A stretch of DNA of 64,000 nucleotides from Anopheles merus (Eukaryota; Arthropoda; Insecta; Diptera; Culicidae). Both the position numbers and the translations under genes were made by a program. The stretch covers positions 502,001-566,000 of the forward strand of contig NC_054084.1 in NCBI RefSeq assembly GCF_017562075.2, given 5' to 3'. Below, one piece after another: positions 41,601 to 54,648 of this stretch; the stretch's first letter is position 1, and every line of letters starts with the position of its first letter. The notes beneath the pieces were generated by a model. That model saw nothing but the letters and a program-made list of their open reading frames with translations, did no database searches and was not told the DNA's origin.

Positions 41601-42079
41601 CCGATAACGGAGAGCGCCCACTCGTACGCTGTTCCCATTTAGCTCCTTTTTCTGCGAAAAAGCGTACGAGAAAACGGGAACACCTTGACAGGGTACAAAG
41701 CGGTGAGAGGAGGACAGAAGAGATTGTCATAGGAAGCATACAAAGCGATGTAATATTGCCTGTTCTGGAATTTCACATTTTTTTCACGCCGATTCACTTC
41801 AACGGGTTCATGTTAAGGTCATGGCCCGGTTTGCACAGAGTATTGGAAAGGAGATGAAACCTTTGCCCACTTGACATTTCCTCACATCTGACCGTGTGGC
41901 CTATGAGGCCCCTGATATTTACATCCACACCCCAGAATAATAAAAAAAGAAGAAAAAACCGCCCGAGAGCCCCGTAAAAGCTCCTCCTTTCATGCACGCC
42001 GAAGAAAAGGCTCACCCGTTTTCACCAATATGGCTGACAGGAGCAGCCAGTAGAGAAGATTTTTCTTTAGCAGCAACAT
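26643..42079 (-). CDS. Hasp: Hasp (hikaru genki-family) secreted WAP/CCP/Ig synaptic matrix protein
   Basis: Seventeen coding exons give 1,768 codons in one phase-consistent frame: 42016-42079, 39082-39251, 38731-39013, 38476-38667, 38217-38393, 36089-36271, 33922-36015, 33688-33854, 33515-33622, 33346-33439, 32935-33273, 32707-32857, 27940-28296, 27717-27867, 27273-27636, 27032-27202, 26643-26884. Every junction is GT-AG. Exon 1 is a signal peptide (MLLLKKNLLYWLLLSAILVKT). An acidic stretch (about 31-55) follows, then a WAP domain with all eight Cys (about 68-112) and CCP domains with the usual four Cys and a Trp. A basic spacer (631-988), more CCPs, an Ig domain (about 1413-1510, two Cys and a DSGSFTC motif) and four C-terminal CCPs complete it. 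No transmembrane segment is seen. In Drosophila, Hasp is a Hig-related protein of the synaptic cleft. Assignment rests on the WAP plus CCP plus Ig architecture; Hig itself lacks a WAP domain as far as I recall. Confidence 0.85.
28297..31354. other. Hasp intron 12, left part, with 5' flank of the nested JmjC gene
   Basis: Noncoding sequence within a 4.4-kb Hasp intron (28,297-32,706). It includes a C-rich patch (about 28,725-28,743) and an interrupted CT stretch near 29,228-29,262. The promoter and 5' UTR of the plus-strand JmjC gene should lie in the right-hand part, but no clear core motif could be assigned. Confidence 0.6.
31355..32686 (+). CDS. JmjC-type Fe(II)/2-oxoglutarate oxygenase with N-terminal membrane anchor
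   Basis: Four exons (31355-31624, 31838-32341, 32404-32533, 32601-32686) join in frame to 329 codons. The ATG sits in a good context (CCAACCATGG). Residues 58-74 form a Leu/Val-rich transmembrane helix, suggesting a type II membrane protein with the catalytic part in the lumen or outside. The C-terminal part reads as a cupin/JmjC fold: iron ligands H258-V-D260 and distal H311 (KWYH), and a KGAKEW motif whose Lys fits 2-oxoglutarate binding. Such enzymes hydroxylate or demethylate proteins; the substrate here is unknown. Exon 2 could begin instead at 31,862 in the same frame. It is nested antisense in a Hasp intron. The protein is complete, not a pseudogene. Relation to JMJD6/JMJD8-like families is inferred from motif layout only. 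Confidence 0.82.
33922..36015 (-). CDS. Hasp: Hasp exon 7: five CCP domains plus basic spacer
   Basis: A single 2,094-bp exon of 698 codons, phase 1 at both ends. It carries four CCP domains, a spacer of about 358 residues without cysteines (protein 631-988), then another CCP (about 989-1052). The spacer is rich in Arg, Lys and Tyr and holds tetrabasic or furin-like motifs RRRR (35,150-35,161), RAKR (34,949-34,960) and RRKR (34,247-34,258). The spacer is predicted disordered by composition. The other CCP exons are short, so this one probably fused by intron loss. Confidence 0.9.
36272..38216. other. Hasp intron 5 (about 1.9 kb)
   Basis: Lies between phase-1 exons at 38,217 and 36,271. AT-rich sequence without a supported internal gene. 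Confidence 0.75.
39252..42015. other. Hasp intron 1 (about 2.8 kb)
   Basis: Separates the signal-peptide exon from the exon encoding the acidic stretch and the start of the WAP domain. A CAGT/CAGA short repeat lies near 40,488-40,513. A plus-strand ATG at about 39,979 followed by a good GTGAGT donor is visible, but no downstream exon was found. Confidence 0.6.
42016..42079 (-). CDS. Hasp: Hasp exon 1: signal peptide
   Basis: A 64-bp exon starting at ATG 42,079 in a good context (GGAAAATGT) and ending in phase 1 at a consensus GTGAGC donor. It encodes 21 residues with two Lys followed by a Leu-rich core, an excellent secretion signal. The next acceptor at 39,252 (pyrimidine-rich, AAG) also requires phase 1. 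A rival start is the ATG at 39,336, which would read through that acceptor and give a poorer hydrophobic leader; I prefer the distant exon because of the strong acceptor and matched phase. Confidence 0.75.
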
Positions 42080-43841
42080 TTTCCGTCCGCGGCACCGTGT
42101 GCAGCACCGTTTGTCAAATAACCGCTCGAGTTCGAAACCTTGTCAAGTTGTGTACAATTTCATAGGAAAAGCTACTTTTTGCACTTGGCCTAGCTTAGCC
42201 CTTGAAACCGCACATGACCACTGCAGCTAGTGAGATCGATTTTCCACCAAACACAGCTTCCGAAAAACCACAAAAGAGCACACACAACACCTACACACAC
42301 AGAGAGCACTACTGAACTGGGTGTACCGCAGCTTCTTATGAACAGAGGTCTGTATTCCCGCGTACAGCTCACTGTGGCGTTCCTCGCTGTTTTTCCCGTC
42401 GTTCACTTTTGATCTGGCCTGCTCTTTGCTTAGGACAACGTTGACAACGACGTCCACGACCACAGCAACAATGATGATGACGAGCAGCTTGCACAGCACT
42501 TGAGAGCACTTCCACTCGCGAACAGTGTCGGGTCGATTCTCACGACGATTTCACAATGCTCGGTCCCGTGTTCTGTCAGGCGATCCGATCCTGGTTGTGT
42601 TATGCCAGTCCGCTTCCTACTTCCGCTTTTCGCCAGCTACCCCGTGCGACCGTGCCGCCACAGTAGCTTCAATTGAACTGTTTTCATCGCCGTTTTGCAG
42701 CGTTCTGTCACAACGGAGCGAATTTTTCGGCGAGAGAGTTTTTGTAGTATGATATGAGTAAAAATCTTCGCCCCGGCGCTCACGGAGATTTCGACTTGAT
42801 TTGACGTGAATTGTAGAGGGGAAGCCAGAGGACTTGAAAGCTTACTAAACGCTAAGTCACTTTATCTTTACTCTTAAACATTTACACTCACTTTAAGGGA
42901 AAATATACATTTCTTTAGTAACAAGAACAATTATGTTCTAAATATCTACTTCCGTTACTACTGTTACTATCTAGATCCTTCGTTATCTTTCGTGTTCAAC
43001 GTACATAAATAATTTTCAAACTAATGTAATTGCACTAAATTCACACAGAAGCGTCATGATAAGTTCCGCTGCCACCACGTGGTCGATGTCGCGCTTGTAA
43101 CCGAATCGCGTTAAGCGTTTAAGCGTTTTTACTCCCTAAGATATGCAACCAACAACACAACTCAACAGATACTCTTTTTCCAGCTTTGCACTTAGTACAC
43201 TGTTGTTATCATTGAATCAAACTACTAACAAAACTGCCGCATTTCTTTTGGTTAAATACCATTTCTTTACAACTTTACTATTTTTCCTTGTAGTGTTAAA
43301 TCATTGTACTGTGCCCGGCTTATTTGTACTCCCACATTACAGTTCAACAGATTTCCGATAAGTTGCTACACCTTATCGCAAGCTTCACTTCTTCTCTCAA
43401 TCACAAATAAAGCACGACGACGGTTTGTCTGGTAGTGTAGATAGCGTTAAATATCGGGACACAAAAACAACCTAACGAGCACAGACGTTCTGACGACAAC
43501 GACCCGGGACATACTACTGCGTGGTACACGCACAACGCGACCAGTGATGAATGGCCCGTTTAGCAGCACTTCCACCACCGCTCGTGTAAGGAATTTCAAA
43601 AATAGTTCATGAAATTATCAAGCAATACGAGATAGGTGCAGTGTATTTTTTACATCGTATTCTTTCTCCCTATTTTCCCGTGCTTGTCGCTTGTCGCCCT
43701 TATAATCCTTGCCTTTTGATCAGGCTGTTATGATCATGTTGCTTATACCCAGATTTTTTTTAAATCAAACTATAACCCCTTTCAATTCCATTAAACACCG
43801 TCTATAGATCGGCTTTTCAGCTACACACACTCAATTTGTTG
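42080..43841. promoter_or_regulatory. Upstream flank of Hasp: presumed 5' UTR and promoter
   Basis: Noncoding sequence directly 5' of the Hasp start codon. I cannot point to a transcription start, TATA box or initiator with confidence. The assignment follows only from position. Confidence 0.3.
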
Positions 43842-44085
43842 TCACCACAATTTTGCAAAAAATCCATCACAGAACTGGCACAGCAGAGAGGGACTGATGA
43901 TAAACGAACCGCCGTTGACAGAAGCCTTTAAGCGTTGTATTTTAAATTTAGATTTATTGACCGTAAACCATGTGGGAATCACGCCCGAGATCAGAGCGAC
44001 GAGATGGGTGTGTCCGGTGTACTGATACAGATACGCATCGTACAGATTGCTCGCCAGATGAATTATGTTGGCCAAGGTAATTCTT
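43842..44085 (-). other. Exon-like open segment, strand uncertain
   Basis: On the minus strand a frame is open from an AG at about 44,086 to TGA at 43,842 and contains the stretch NIIHLASNLYDAYLYQYTGH with good codon choice. On the plus strand the same bases are also open and end at a donor-like GCCAAG/GTAATT (44,076/44,077). I recognise no family and found no partner exon, so this may be a leftover exon, a pseudogene piece or chance. Confidence 0.22.
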
Positions 44086-46056
44086 AATCAATTGTTGTAG
44101 AGGCTGTAGCTCTCGCACTGGCATTGCTGCGAACCTTACTTTAAACAATCCAATTTTCTTTCAGTTTCTCACAAAATATAAAATAAAACAAACATTGCTC
44201 CAATCAGCAGATTCATTATTCATTTGCTTTTTCGCCAGTTTATAATGTTTGCTCCAGTTACAACGTTTCACTTGTTCGGTTTCGTGATATATATACGTAT
44301 AATAATTTTTTCTTGATTTTTTAGTCTGGTTTTCATCTTGCAAATACATACACACATTCATAAATCAAAAGTAACAAATACAATATTACTTATAAGGTTT
44401 TACATAAAAATTGATAGTACTTCATCGCATTATATGTTGTGTTGCGTTTCTTGTTTCTAGTTTTTCAATCTTTAATATATTTTTCCTTCTACTTGTCTGT
44501 TTCACTTCGTATATTAATAGTTTACCTCATTACTTGTGCGTTTTGTCATACTAGCATAGTGTTTACTTAACCCTTGTTTTGCGCTACATTTCCTTTCTCA
44601 ACGAACGGTATGGCGTTACTTTGTTTTGATTTCTATTCCCATTTTTTCATTTTTCCTCTCTATTCCTTCACAATAAGTGTTATTCTTCATCGTGGAACCA
44701 CGTGGTATGAGGGACACGTACACACATATAAGATATACACGCCTATTTAGCTACTTAAAAGTGTCCGATCTTTGTTACACCATCCATCCCACCAGCATCT
44801 TCTGCTACGGTTGTATAGTTACCTCGTACCTCAAACTATCACACCCATCTTAACGTTTACACGAGTTTCGTACCGCCGACGGTCGGCTTATTCTACAGTA
44901 CCTGGTTTTGTTTCACAGCTGTAATTAGGGAGGTGGTTTCTCGAGCTTTGAGAGTGTTGAATTGAGTTCAGGAGCGTTTGCTTCCGGGCGTGGGATGGAT
45001 TGCATTGCAAGACTTCATATCAAGGACCAGCCTCAATGTCTCATTCCAGATGAGATGAACTCTAAGGGTAATAATTTTTGCTTAGTCTGGTGACACGATA
45101 TTGGCGGCAGAAGGCTTGGGCTAAGGGAAACCACTTGCGCATTGGCCGAGTGTGTATGGTTCATGCTATGGCTTTACTATCATAAATGTTATATTGCACA
45201 CTGTTGCTGCTAGCTACGGACTATTTGCCGATTACCACTCTAGACGATGATCAAACTGCATTATATGTTAGTGTTGGTATGTTATGTCTGCTTTTTTATA
45301 TGGTGAAATGGTTCGAAACGTTTCTTATGTTGCTTGCGTTTGCTTTAATAGATATGACAACTACTATTTGCTTCTGTTTTTTGCCCTTACCTTACGCGAT
45401 ACGTTTTAGAAATATTGCACTATGGCAGATTTCCTAAGACTGTGCAGAGAGTGTGTAAGATAGGTTTGTTTTTATGTTTTCTTTTGCTTTTCTTATCAGC
45501 CTACACTATGCGCACACAAGAGGAGGCCAATTTGCGTAAAACATCGTGTTTTATAAAAGTTTCATTCAACATACGCAAACAAAAAGGTCTCTACTGTAAA
45601 AAATGGATTGAGAAAGTTTGCTACATTTCGATTAAGATTCTACACGCTTTTAAGTATGTGACTATACAAACTGTAGAACAACGTGTGGCGCTTGCTAAAT
45701 GTCATGTTTTCAATCCAACAGCCAAACAGCCAATAGATAAATAAAAATCAAATCACATAAACATGGGTTTAAATTATCTTCCAAACCAATTGCTTAACCA
45801 ACACAACTTTTAATTATTTCTAAGCCCAAATATTAACCAATTCATTCTCATCACATCCACCACAACACACACGCACTTGCTCTTCTTAATTTAACTAAAC
45901 AATAATCAACGATACTTATTCGATCACATTCAGATAGCAGAAAATTATAATTTCGCCGTCGAAAGTTCAACAATAAGGTCAAAAGCAAAAACTGAAATCG
46001 TTTCTCCGTCCATCCGTCTTATAGACCACGAGGATCCGTTTCGTTAAAATAATGTA
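44086..46056. other. Intergenic DNA between Hasp and the NWD gene
   Basis: T-rich sequence. Two overlapping plus-strand frames at 45,186-45,744 look hydrophobic only because of T-rich composition. No supported gene. Confidence 0.6.
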
Positions 46057-46437
46057 CTGTGGAACCCCACATAACGAGATTTATCCGTTCCAGTAACTCA
46101 CTTGCTATGCGAGAGGCTCTTTATCATATAATTTGCATGAAAAGTGAAATAATTGGTTTCAGCAACGCAAATGTGCTGGTATAAAGAGCATAAATGCATT
46201 TGAAAAATAAACAATCTCTTCATAATACTTAAAATTTGGAAGACATTTGTAGCTCACTATTTCTGTAGAGCCACAAATTTGTCCGAATGATGCTTGAAAC
46301 AGACCAGGAACACAAATGATATTGCTCATTATGTTAGATTTTACTCGTTAAGAGAGGTATTTGTTGAGCATTAAGATTTGCTCATGATGCGAGGAAAAAC
46401 TTATAATAAGGGGTACTCGTTATGAGGAGTTCCACTT
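46057..46437. mobile_element. TIR element (MITE), probably Tc1/mariner-pogo type
   Basis: A 381-bp segment bounded by imperfect terminal inverted repeats. The left end reads GTGGAACCCCACATAACGAG and the right end, reverse-complemented, GTGGAACTCCTCATAACGAG, so 18 of 20 bases match. A TA dinucleotide flanks each end (46,055-46,056 and 46,438-46,439), as expected for TA target duplication. There is no transposase frame inside, so it is non-autonomous. Confidence 0.78.
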
Positions 46438-47134
46438 TAGCCACTTTTTGAGCGATGACTGTGCGATCTCAGTTGAATGCCGCGAGTTACATTCGCGATC
46501 GAGTCAAACTCGGTTCAGCAGTTACACATAGTTTTTACAGAAAAACATCCTTTTCCTAATTAAAACACAGATACAGGTCGTATGTGAGCAGTACCGGTGA
46601 GTACTAACACCATTCTAACTAACAACTGCATCATGCAGTGTCATTACATCGTTCATTTCCTGTGGCATTCACGTTTACTTTATGAAGGAAGATAATCATA
46701 CCGCGCATACTTTGCTGTAAGATGTTTGATGAAGATTTAGAATCGCTCACACTCAAGGTTGTATGCTGCGCAGCACACAATGGCTAGGATGCAATTATTT
46801 TTAATATGTGTTCTTTTTGTGTTATGAAGCTGAATTTACATGCGTTTGCGTCTGGTTGTCAATGATTTGCACTACTATTTATCTACGTTTTTCCAAGAAC
46901 ATTGCTCCGAATACGCAATCATTTCGATTCTATTACCACGACGATTCTGTTAACCATAGGAGATGGGTTTGTAATGGGTTAATTAAATTTGCGTTTGCGT
47001 TTGTGCCATATTTCTGACTCTAACTTACATGCTTATACCGAAGACAATCCATTATCGTTACATTCACTCGTTTTGGAGAGATTCATTCATGAAAGGGTAC
47101 TCGAAAAGGATAGGACTCACCGTCCTCCCCATTA
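46438..47134. other. 3' flank of the NWD gene
   Basis: Noncoding AT-rich DNA holding the presumed 3' UTR of the minus-strand NWD gene. No canonical AATAAA was confidently located close to its stop codon. Confidence 0.5.
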
Positions 47135-47907
47135 TTACTGCTTTAGATCAAACTGCTTGCCATCGTGTTCGGAATTGCCGTATACTGTCGCAGCTCGATC
47201 TTCATCGGCTGTGCACCCATCTTTACCTGAGCGAAGCTTCAGCGTGATCAGATTGTGACGGTTCTCCAATGCAAGTGCCAGATAGGAGCCACCGCTAAGA
47301 ATTTCACACGTCGTGATACGTTCCTCCGGGGTGTACACTGCCAGCAGGTTGCCGCTATCGAGCTGCCAGAGCCGTATGGACATGTCACGTCCCTCTTTAT
47401 CGCTAGATAACAGAATCTTTCCCGTAGGATCTATCTTCAATAAGGTTACCGGGGCACTGTGCCCGACCAGGGTGCTTCGGCAGTTACCTACAATCAAACA
47501 ATCAGTTCAGCATGAATAATATATCTCCCGTAAAGCTTGTTCATAGCTAGTTCTTACCAGTCACCAGATCCCAAATTAAAATTCTTGCATCCTCGAGTCC
47601 AGCAATGACGCAGGTGTTAGTTTGCGATATGGCAAGAGATACCGTGTTGCAGGATGGTTTCCACTTCTTGAACAGTGTGCCGCTCTGTAGATCGTACACC
47701 ACGATAAAGTTAGGACTGGGTTCTGCCAGCTCCTTCGCAACCACACACACGTATGAGCCTTCGTGGGTAATAGCAGACAGTGAAGTGATAAAATCGTGAT
47801 GCGGTATGCGTAGATCGTATAGCAGCTTCTTTTGCGACAGATGCCATACCAGCAGCGGGAACGGTTTCTGTGTTTCATCACCACACACAAGAATTCTGCA
47901 ACGAAAT

Positions 47908-47940
<33 letters not shown>

Positions 47941-50900
47941 AAGAGAGAGCGAGAGAGAGGCGTAAGAAAACTCACACTAAAAGTACCTCAGCAAACTCGC
48001 TTACCTCCCATCCCCCGACACTAGGAGTGAATTCAAGAACCGATCTTCACCCGCCTTGAACGTTGTGACACAGTCACCTGACTCAATGTTCATCAGATTC
48101 ACGTACATGCGGTTGCGCGATAGACACACGAGATGCGCCGGATCGTGCAGACCAAAGTAGGGCATCTTCTGGTTCATGACACCTTTCAGTGTCACCTTGA
48201 ATCTGCCTTCGTTCAGATCGATAATGCGAATCTCACGACGACACAGAACCGCCACACCATAATCACCAACTGGACATATTGCTGATGGTTGAGGTACACC
48301 AGTAAGTGTGCGTACCTTACGGCATCTACGGAAAACGAAGAAAATTGTTTTAAAGTAACTCACCGTATCCTCTTTGATATTTTATCCCGCAACTTACTTT
48401 GCAACGTCCCACACGCAGATTTCTTCCCGCTCTGTGCTAAGCGAAATGACAAAGTACCCCTCAATGCTCAGGTTCATGATCAGATCGAACCCAACCACGT
48501 TCGGCATGTTGTCAACCGCTTGCTTTTCTTCCTCGTCTTCCCCCTCAGTTAACACCAACTTTTCCAGGAACGGTACAGTGCTGTTGTTGATAGTCTTCAG
48601 CCATTGTTGTACGATTGTACTGTTCGCATAGGGAGAACCGGGTCGCTGCTGTTCCGCTACCAATACCGGATGCAGCAGCGAGTATAGCTGATTACCGTCA
48701 TAGTTCAGGGCCTTGAAATGCGTCTCAATAAACGATTTCAGCAGGGCCACGTGAGTACCAGCACTGGTGGCACTATCTACTAGACGAATGTCGTTTAAAA
48801 CATGAACACATCCGGTAGCGATCAGTTTGTCTTGCAACCAGACTAGATCGGTCAGGTACGGAGAGTTGGAAAAGATGGCGCTCTCGGTTGCTGTCGAATG
48901 GAGCTTGTACTTGTGGTAGGGCAATTCAACTATCTTCCTATAGTTAAAACTGCAATTCGAACCGGAGTTAAAATCGTTAGTAATTATTTCAAACGGATGA
49001 CATGGTGAGATGATTACTTACCACTTCTCTTTACCCTTCTTGTCGAGAAACACGTTCGGTTGCAGTTCGTAGTAGTCGTACAGAATTTGATGCGCATGCT
49101 TAATATCGGCCTCGTAGCGCTTTTCCGCCACCTGCCGCAGTGTCCTATCGATGACGATAATGTTCTTATTGTGAAGAAATAGTGGTCCCATCTTCCAACA
49201 AAAATGTGTCCACTGTTTTGTTGTTGATCCTAGAAAGTAAAAAATGCAACCCAAATAAAGTGTGTGAAGAGATCATTCAGCCAAAGATGAAAAGAAAACT
49301 CCTTGTACCGGTGACTAAGTTAGAATTTCTAATAAGTGTAATGATTTCTGTCTCGAGCAGTCCTTCCCGTGAAGCGAGCAGCAACGACATGATCAGCCTC
49401 ACGATGGGGGCAGTAAACTTTTCCTCCAGAATCACAAACACTCGCTCGCTGATGTGTGATACGGAGGTGTTTGAAAGGTTGGTGATACCAAGCCAGCCGA
49501 GCCACCAGAGAATCTAGAATGATAAATACACAACTGCGTTTCAGTACGCTGTAAATCGCACCAAACTTAAGGCCAACCTTCGCTTGAATTGAAATCTTCT
49601 CGTCTGATTTCTTCCAGCTTTCTGGCAGCTGCAATGCACCGTTGGCAGCGTAAATATCGCCTCCTCCGAAACACAGCACATCCTCCCACTGTTCCTGAGT
49701 GAAGGGCGTGAGATACAGGAAGCAGCTATCGTCTCCAATCCGCTCACGAAGGCGCTGCAGCACGCAGCTTTCGGCATTCGCCAGATCATGCCCAGTGCCA
49801 GCGGAACTAACCGTCAGCACAAACTTCACATTGTCCAGCAGCGTTACCGGTAACCAGTCAAGATCTTCCACGTCACGCAACGCATCGATCGAATCAATCA
49901 GGATGGTGATTTGCTGCTTCGAGCTCTCCAGCAATGACTTCAGAACCCCGGAATATGATGAAACGGTCTGTGGAAAAGTGCAGAATGGTTAAAGCCATTA
50001 TTGTTTCACGGCTTCCTATCTTCCCAAAACTCACATGCTGGCATCGTGTCGGTACTCCTTTCATTAATACTGATATCTGCTCCGTTATCGAACCCACCAA
50101 CCCGGTTACATCTGAGCTTTGCATAGTAAGGTTGGCATATCTGTAAGAAAGATACAAAACCACTGTTATACTCTCATGCTTATAAGGACTAGTTCAGCGA
50201 GCATTACCTTATCACTAGATGGGAATCGGGCAGCCAAGTGTGCAGATTTTGTGACAGTTTTGCCATAAAGACACTCTTTCCAGCACCCATCGGCCCGTAC
50301 ACAACAAGTGGCTTGCCCCGGGCCGACGTTAGGTACTCGCGCACCCGCTCGGTCGTACTGAAGTTGGCGCAATTTTCGTTCAACACACGCGAGTGCCGAT
50401 TGACCTCCTCCAGCTCACTCAACAAACGGCGATCGACACCATACGTGCAGTGTGGAATAGAGTACTTGCTAACGTGCTCATCGATGATTGCATCAATCTC
50501 AAGCGATAGGCAAGTGTCCAGCATCGCTCCAAACTGTTCCTGCTGCGGTTGGGCGATATTGGCCGGGATGCGAATGATGTGCTTCTCGGACAGTTGATTC
50601 TAGTATGCAAAGAACGTGCATTAATTCAATATTATTTGGCATTGATACCAACCAAATAAAATACCTTCAGATCGTTCTGGATGTTGGTTAACCTTCGCAC
50701 CATTTCCACTTCTACAGAGGATTGGCCTTCCGTTTTAAGTGCTGCTACTGTGCTCTGGATCCAGATGCAACGTTTCGATAGTTCTTGACTGATCAAAACG
50801 GTGTTGTTGATTTCCTGTGAAAATATATTCCATATTAACTGTTGCTTTGAAGACGTCGACATTAACATTTGGTACCTGTTCTACGACGGTGGTTAGATAA

Positions 50901-52903
50901 GAGTCACGCAGCTCTTTCGAAAATATTTCGATCAACGTTTGCAGCAGTAGCGCAAGTTCCTTCTGCGACTCTTCTGAAGACATGGGCTGAAATCAATCAA
51001 CGATGAAAAAATGGGTAACTCCCTCTCCATATATCTTCAATCATCGCCTATTTACCGGTGGGGCAGTTGCATTCAACCGATAGCACGCGGGCTGCGATTT
51101 ATCGTCCAGCACGTACCACTTCTCCAGTATCGCTCGTTCCGCAGGATTCCGCTCAGCCATCTGCAGGGCCGCCACAAAGTCCTGGCTTTCAATCGTCAGT
51201 GGCAGCAGCGGATCGCCCAGCGTGCCACCGAGGAACAGCACCGGAATAAGGTACGAGTCACAGGATTGGCGGGCAATTTCGGCCAAACAGTTCGCTGCCA
51301 GCTCGTGACCGCCCTGTGCCTCGAGCGGTCCTCGGAACCACTTGCTCACGTCGAAGCTGTTTCCCTTGGGCTGCTGCACATGCAGATCGGCCACATGCAG
51401 CTCAAACCCGCGGCTCTGGCATTTCTGGTTCAGCCCCTTAAACACCTCTCGCAGCATGGCCTTTTCCGTTTGAAATCCTGCGATTATAGTGAAGAGCATA
51501 CGTTACATTGGTAAGCCATCGGAATTGCCAGTAACAGTTGTATTCCACGAATCAATCGACTCGCCGTGCCGTGCGAGTCGTTATTCCGATTGAAACATTT
51601 TCCTTTTTTCCCTCTCCCCGTAAAGTCTTCCTGTTGGACCTTTATCGCTTTTCCTGTGCTTGCCAAAACGCTCCAGACACACCGGAAAGGGTCAATGCGA
51701 TAACCGGAGGATATTGCCGAGAGTTTTCGATCACCCGGAGGTCATGCAAGTGTACTGAAGCGTCCTGCTCCATACCGTAGGGGATGTATGTGCCATGAAG
51801 CGTTAGCTACAGAGAGGATGTAGCAGAGTAAAAGTAAAAATAAACTAACCATCGCAAATCGGGACCATAATTGACACAAGGGAATCAAATCCAGTAAATG
51901 CACGTTTCGACATCCCCGCTTCCCACCGAGGTGTACCGACCATTGGAGATCGTGGAGGAAAGGATAGGAGCAGTAGCAAATTGGGACGAAAATAGGTCAG
52001 ATCAGGATGTGGTATGAGCTACATCAAGCACATATTCAATCACTGCTTCTACCACACGCCCACTGTGGTAGTCCTCGTGGCTGCTGTATCCATTTACAGT
52101 GCAGTGTATGTAACGAATGTTTCGTTCATCATCTAGCTACTGCTAATACTTCCATGTTCTACGTCGCTCCATGTTTAAGGTTGTAAAGAATTCCCCATAC
52201 ACTTAAAAAAACGTCCCACACTGTAACCTGCTGAACAGGGCTTACCATCGTCTGCGGCCAGTATGTAGAGAACGATCTTTTTGTACTTATCCGTGCGCCT
52301 GTTAGTAGTCGGCTTGCCGTACAGTGGTGTTAGGTTTTGCGGTAAGTTTTGATGCACTGGCGGTATATCACATGGTGGCGACACGGTCATCGGGCTGTTG
52401 GCGGTGGAGTCTAGGTAAGAGTGGGACAACAAATTGTGATTGATAGGTTAGTTGATTGGCGATTGAAAAATTACTATCTTCAGCACACTAGTTAGCACCG
52501 ATCTGTACGGTACCACGGTATGAAATGCGGCACGTGATGGCAGATTACTTTAAACGGTACTTTTGAAGGATATAGTTACATGGTTTTATTGACCTTTATG
52601 TGACATTTTTGTATTTTTGAGATTTGAAATGTTTTTTTATATATATTTTATTTCATACGGCAATGCTTACCTGACAGTGTCATCGATTGCACATTCTGGA
52701 GTGCTTTAGGTTGAGCTCTGGCCCCATCCCCGCCCACCCCTCCAGCCACGGTCGACGAGTTGCAGCCATTGGTAACGTTGGAGCTGTTTGAGATTTGGCC
52801 CGTGCCGGATGCATCCGATGTGACTTCAGGAGCCGCTAGCGGAGCCTCCTTTACATCGTTCCCCTTGCCCTTGTTTTTATCCGCCAGCTGATAAGATGGT
52901 GAT
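47135..52903 (-). CDS. NACHT and WD-repeat STAND protein (NWD1/NWD2-like), 5' end unresolved
   Basis: Fourteen exons join with GT-AG sites and consistent phase to about 1,314 residues ending at TAA 47,135: 52671-52903, 52246-52410, 51056-51477, 50876-50986, 50665-50814, 50208-50599, 50035-50140, 49578-49967, 49309-49513, 49022-49229, 48398-48949, 48005-48325, 47558-47895, 47135-47487. The N-terminal part is low complexity, then a DUF4062-like domain (VLYILAADDGFQTEK onward). A P-loop GPMGAGKS (50,273-50,296) and Walker B ILIDSID (about 49,880) mark the NACHT NTPase. A winged-helix-like linker follows, then about seven WD repeats (VWDVAK, VWHLSQ, VYDLQSG, IWDLVTG, LWQLDSG). Such proteins are nucleotide-switched cytosolic scaffolds. 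The first exon enters in phase 2, so an upstream exon with the ATG is missing. A 35-bp segment 53,363-53,397 fits that phase but is unproven. The donor after 49,578 (GTTGGC) is weak. Confidence 0.85.
47909..47960. repeat. (GA)n microsatellite inside an NWD intron
   Basis: Fills about half of the 109-bp intron between the exons ending at 48,005 and starting at 47,895. Read on the gene strand it is a (CT)n tract ending 13 bp before the acceptor. Confidence 0.95.
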
Positions 52904-53220
52904 CTGAAATGTAACATACAATCAGGCAACACATTAAAAGATTATCAATGAAAAAATGTAACAAAATAATCAATCACCATTGTATGCTGTGCTTGCTTTA
53001 ACTCATTGGACGCTTCCTCAAAAACATACACAAGTTAGTGATAAATGATATGCGAAATCAAAACACCTCCATCATTGGTCCGTACGTGCACTTATGTGCC
53101 GACGGCTGACGTCAACATTAGCGGCTACTCGAACGACGCCCTCGGCCAAGGTAAACAACGCGGAATTCGATGCAACAGCCAACGTGCCCGTGCATCAATA
53201 ATAAATCTACCGTGAAGAAC

Positions 53221-53256
<36 letters not shown>

Positions 53257-54613
53257 CAATAGCACACCGTCACTCAGCACCATGCGTCTCCATTGGCGAA
53301 GCGCCGAATGGGAGGCGAAAAAGAATTGAGATTGCTCGGGTGGAAAAACAAACTAAGCTTACCGTGAATTGGTGTTAGTTTTCGCTTGCCAGTCAAGCTA
53401 TTTTTATCAAACCAAGCAAATATTGCGTCGTCCCGCACCGATTCAATAAATGAAATTAAAATTCACCACAAAATACCATGCGTCTCCATGAGTTGGCAGG
53501 TGTTGTGACGATAATGTACACCAATACCTATGAACCTCTAGTTCTAGCCAAGTGAAGCGGGAGTGTAATTGGAACCATTGTTATTTCTACTCAAATCCTT
53601 TCTTTGCACTAACTAAACCATTGGCAGAAAGGTAGCCTCAGGTAGCTACAGAGATCAATATACCCAGACGCATGGGTATCGGTAGCACACAAAACCCACA
53701 TGTTGCTACAAGCTGCTTATCAGAGCAGAAGAGAGCCCACCGTTCAGTATCGTCACGTAAATCATCACCCCTAGTAGAGCAAAGGCGGTTATAATGGGGC
53801 ATAAAATTTAATTTTCCGATAGTATGTCTCACATCGAGGCGGTCTTCGTGCACGGATCGATAGCTGGCAGGCTCGTGGTAGACGTGCCATATGCAACCGT
53901 GTTACCCTATGTGTGAAATATCTTTGCTAACAGCAGCAGTTGACAAGGAGATGAGATACGGGACAGTGAGCGTATAACGTTAATATTTAAACTGCTTTCA
54001 TCTACATTGCTTATACTGACGCTACTCATTCACTATCAGAATGTTATTGGAATGGTTTTTAGACATAAGCGGAAACAAAGATCTCTCCTCATTCGACCGA
54101 TACTTACTCTTCGGACTTTTCCGACACATTATCCTTATCCTTTTTGGTCTGTCCGGAACTACAGTAGTTGCCCATTTTACACCTATGACTCCGCCTACAC
54201 ACGTAACACTCACACTGAAAAACTCTTGTTGGACAATGTCTCAGGTCAAGAAAATTCTCCTTTTTCTACAACACACTCGTCAGAGGCCCTCCTTCACTGT
54301 ACAAGCCGCCTTTCCCGTACTCGATTGGTATTTAGATTCTTATCCCAGTGCTTTCTTTTTTTACCACATTTTTCTTTTTATCGGTACCATTTCCCCACTG
54401 GTAATGCTTCGACGGTTTGCAGTGTTGTCTCACTGGAGAACGATCCCTTAACTACAGCACTGCTCCACACCGGATGCATTATGTACACACTCCAGCACCA
54501 CGCCGAGATGTTCACTTTAAGTTCACCCGGTTGTTTTTAATATATATTCTTTCTCATTCACACACAATTTGAGTAATGGGGCTTTTTATCTACTTTTTAC
54601 TTTTATTCATTCA

Positions 54614-54648
<35 letters not shown>
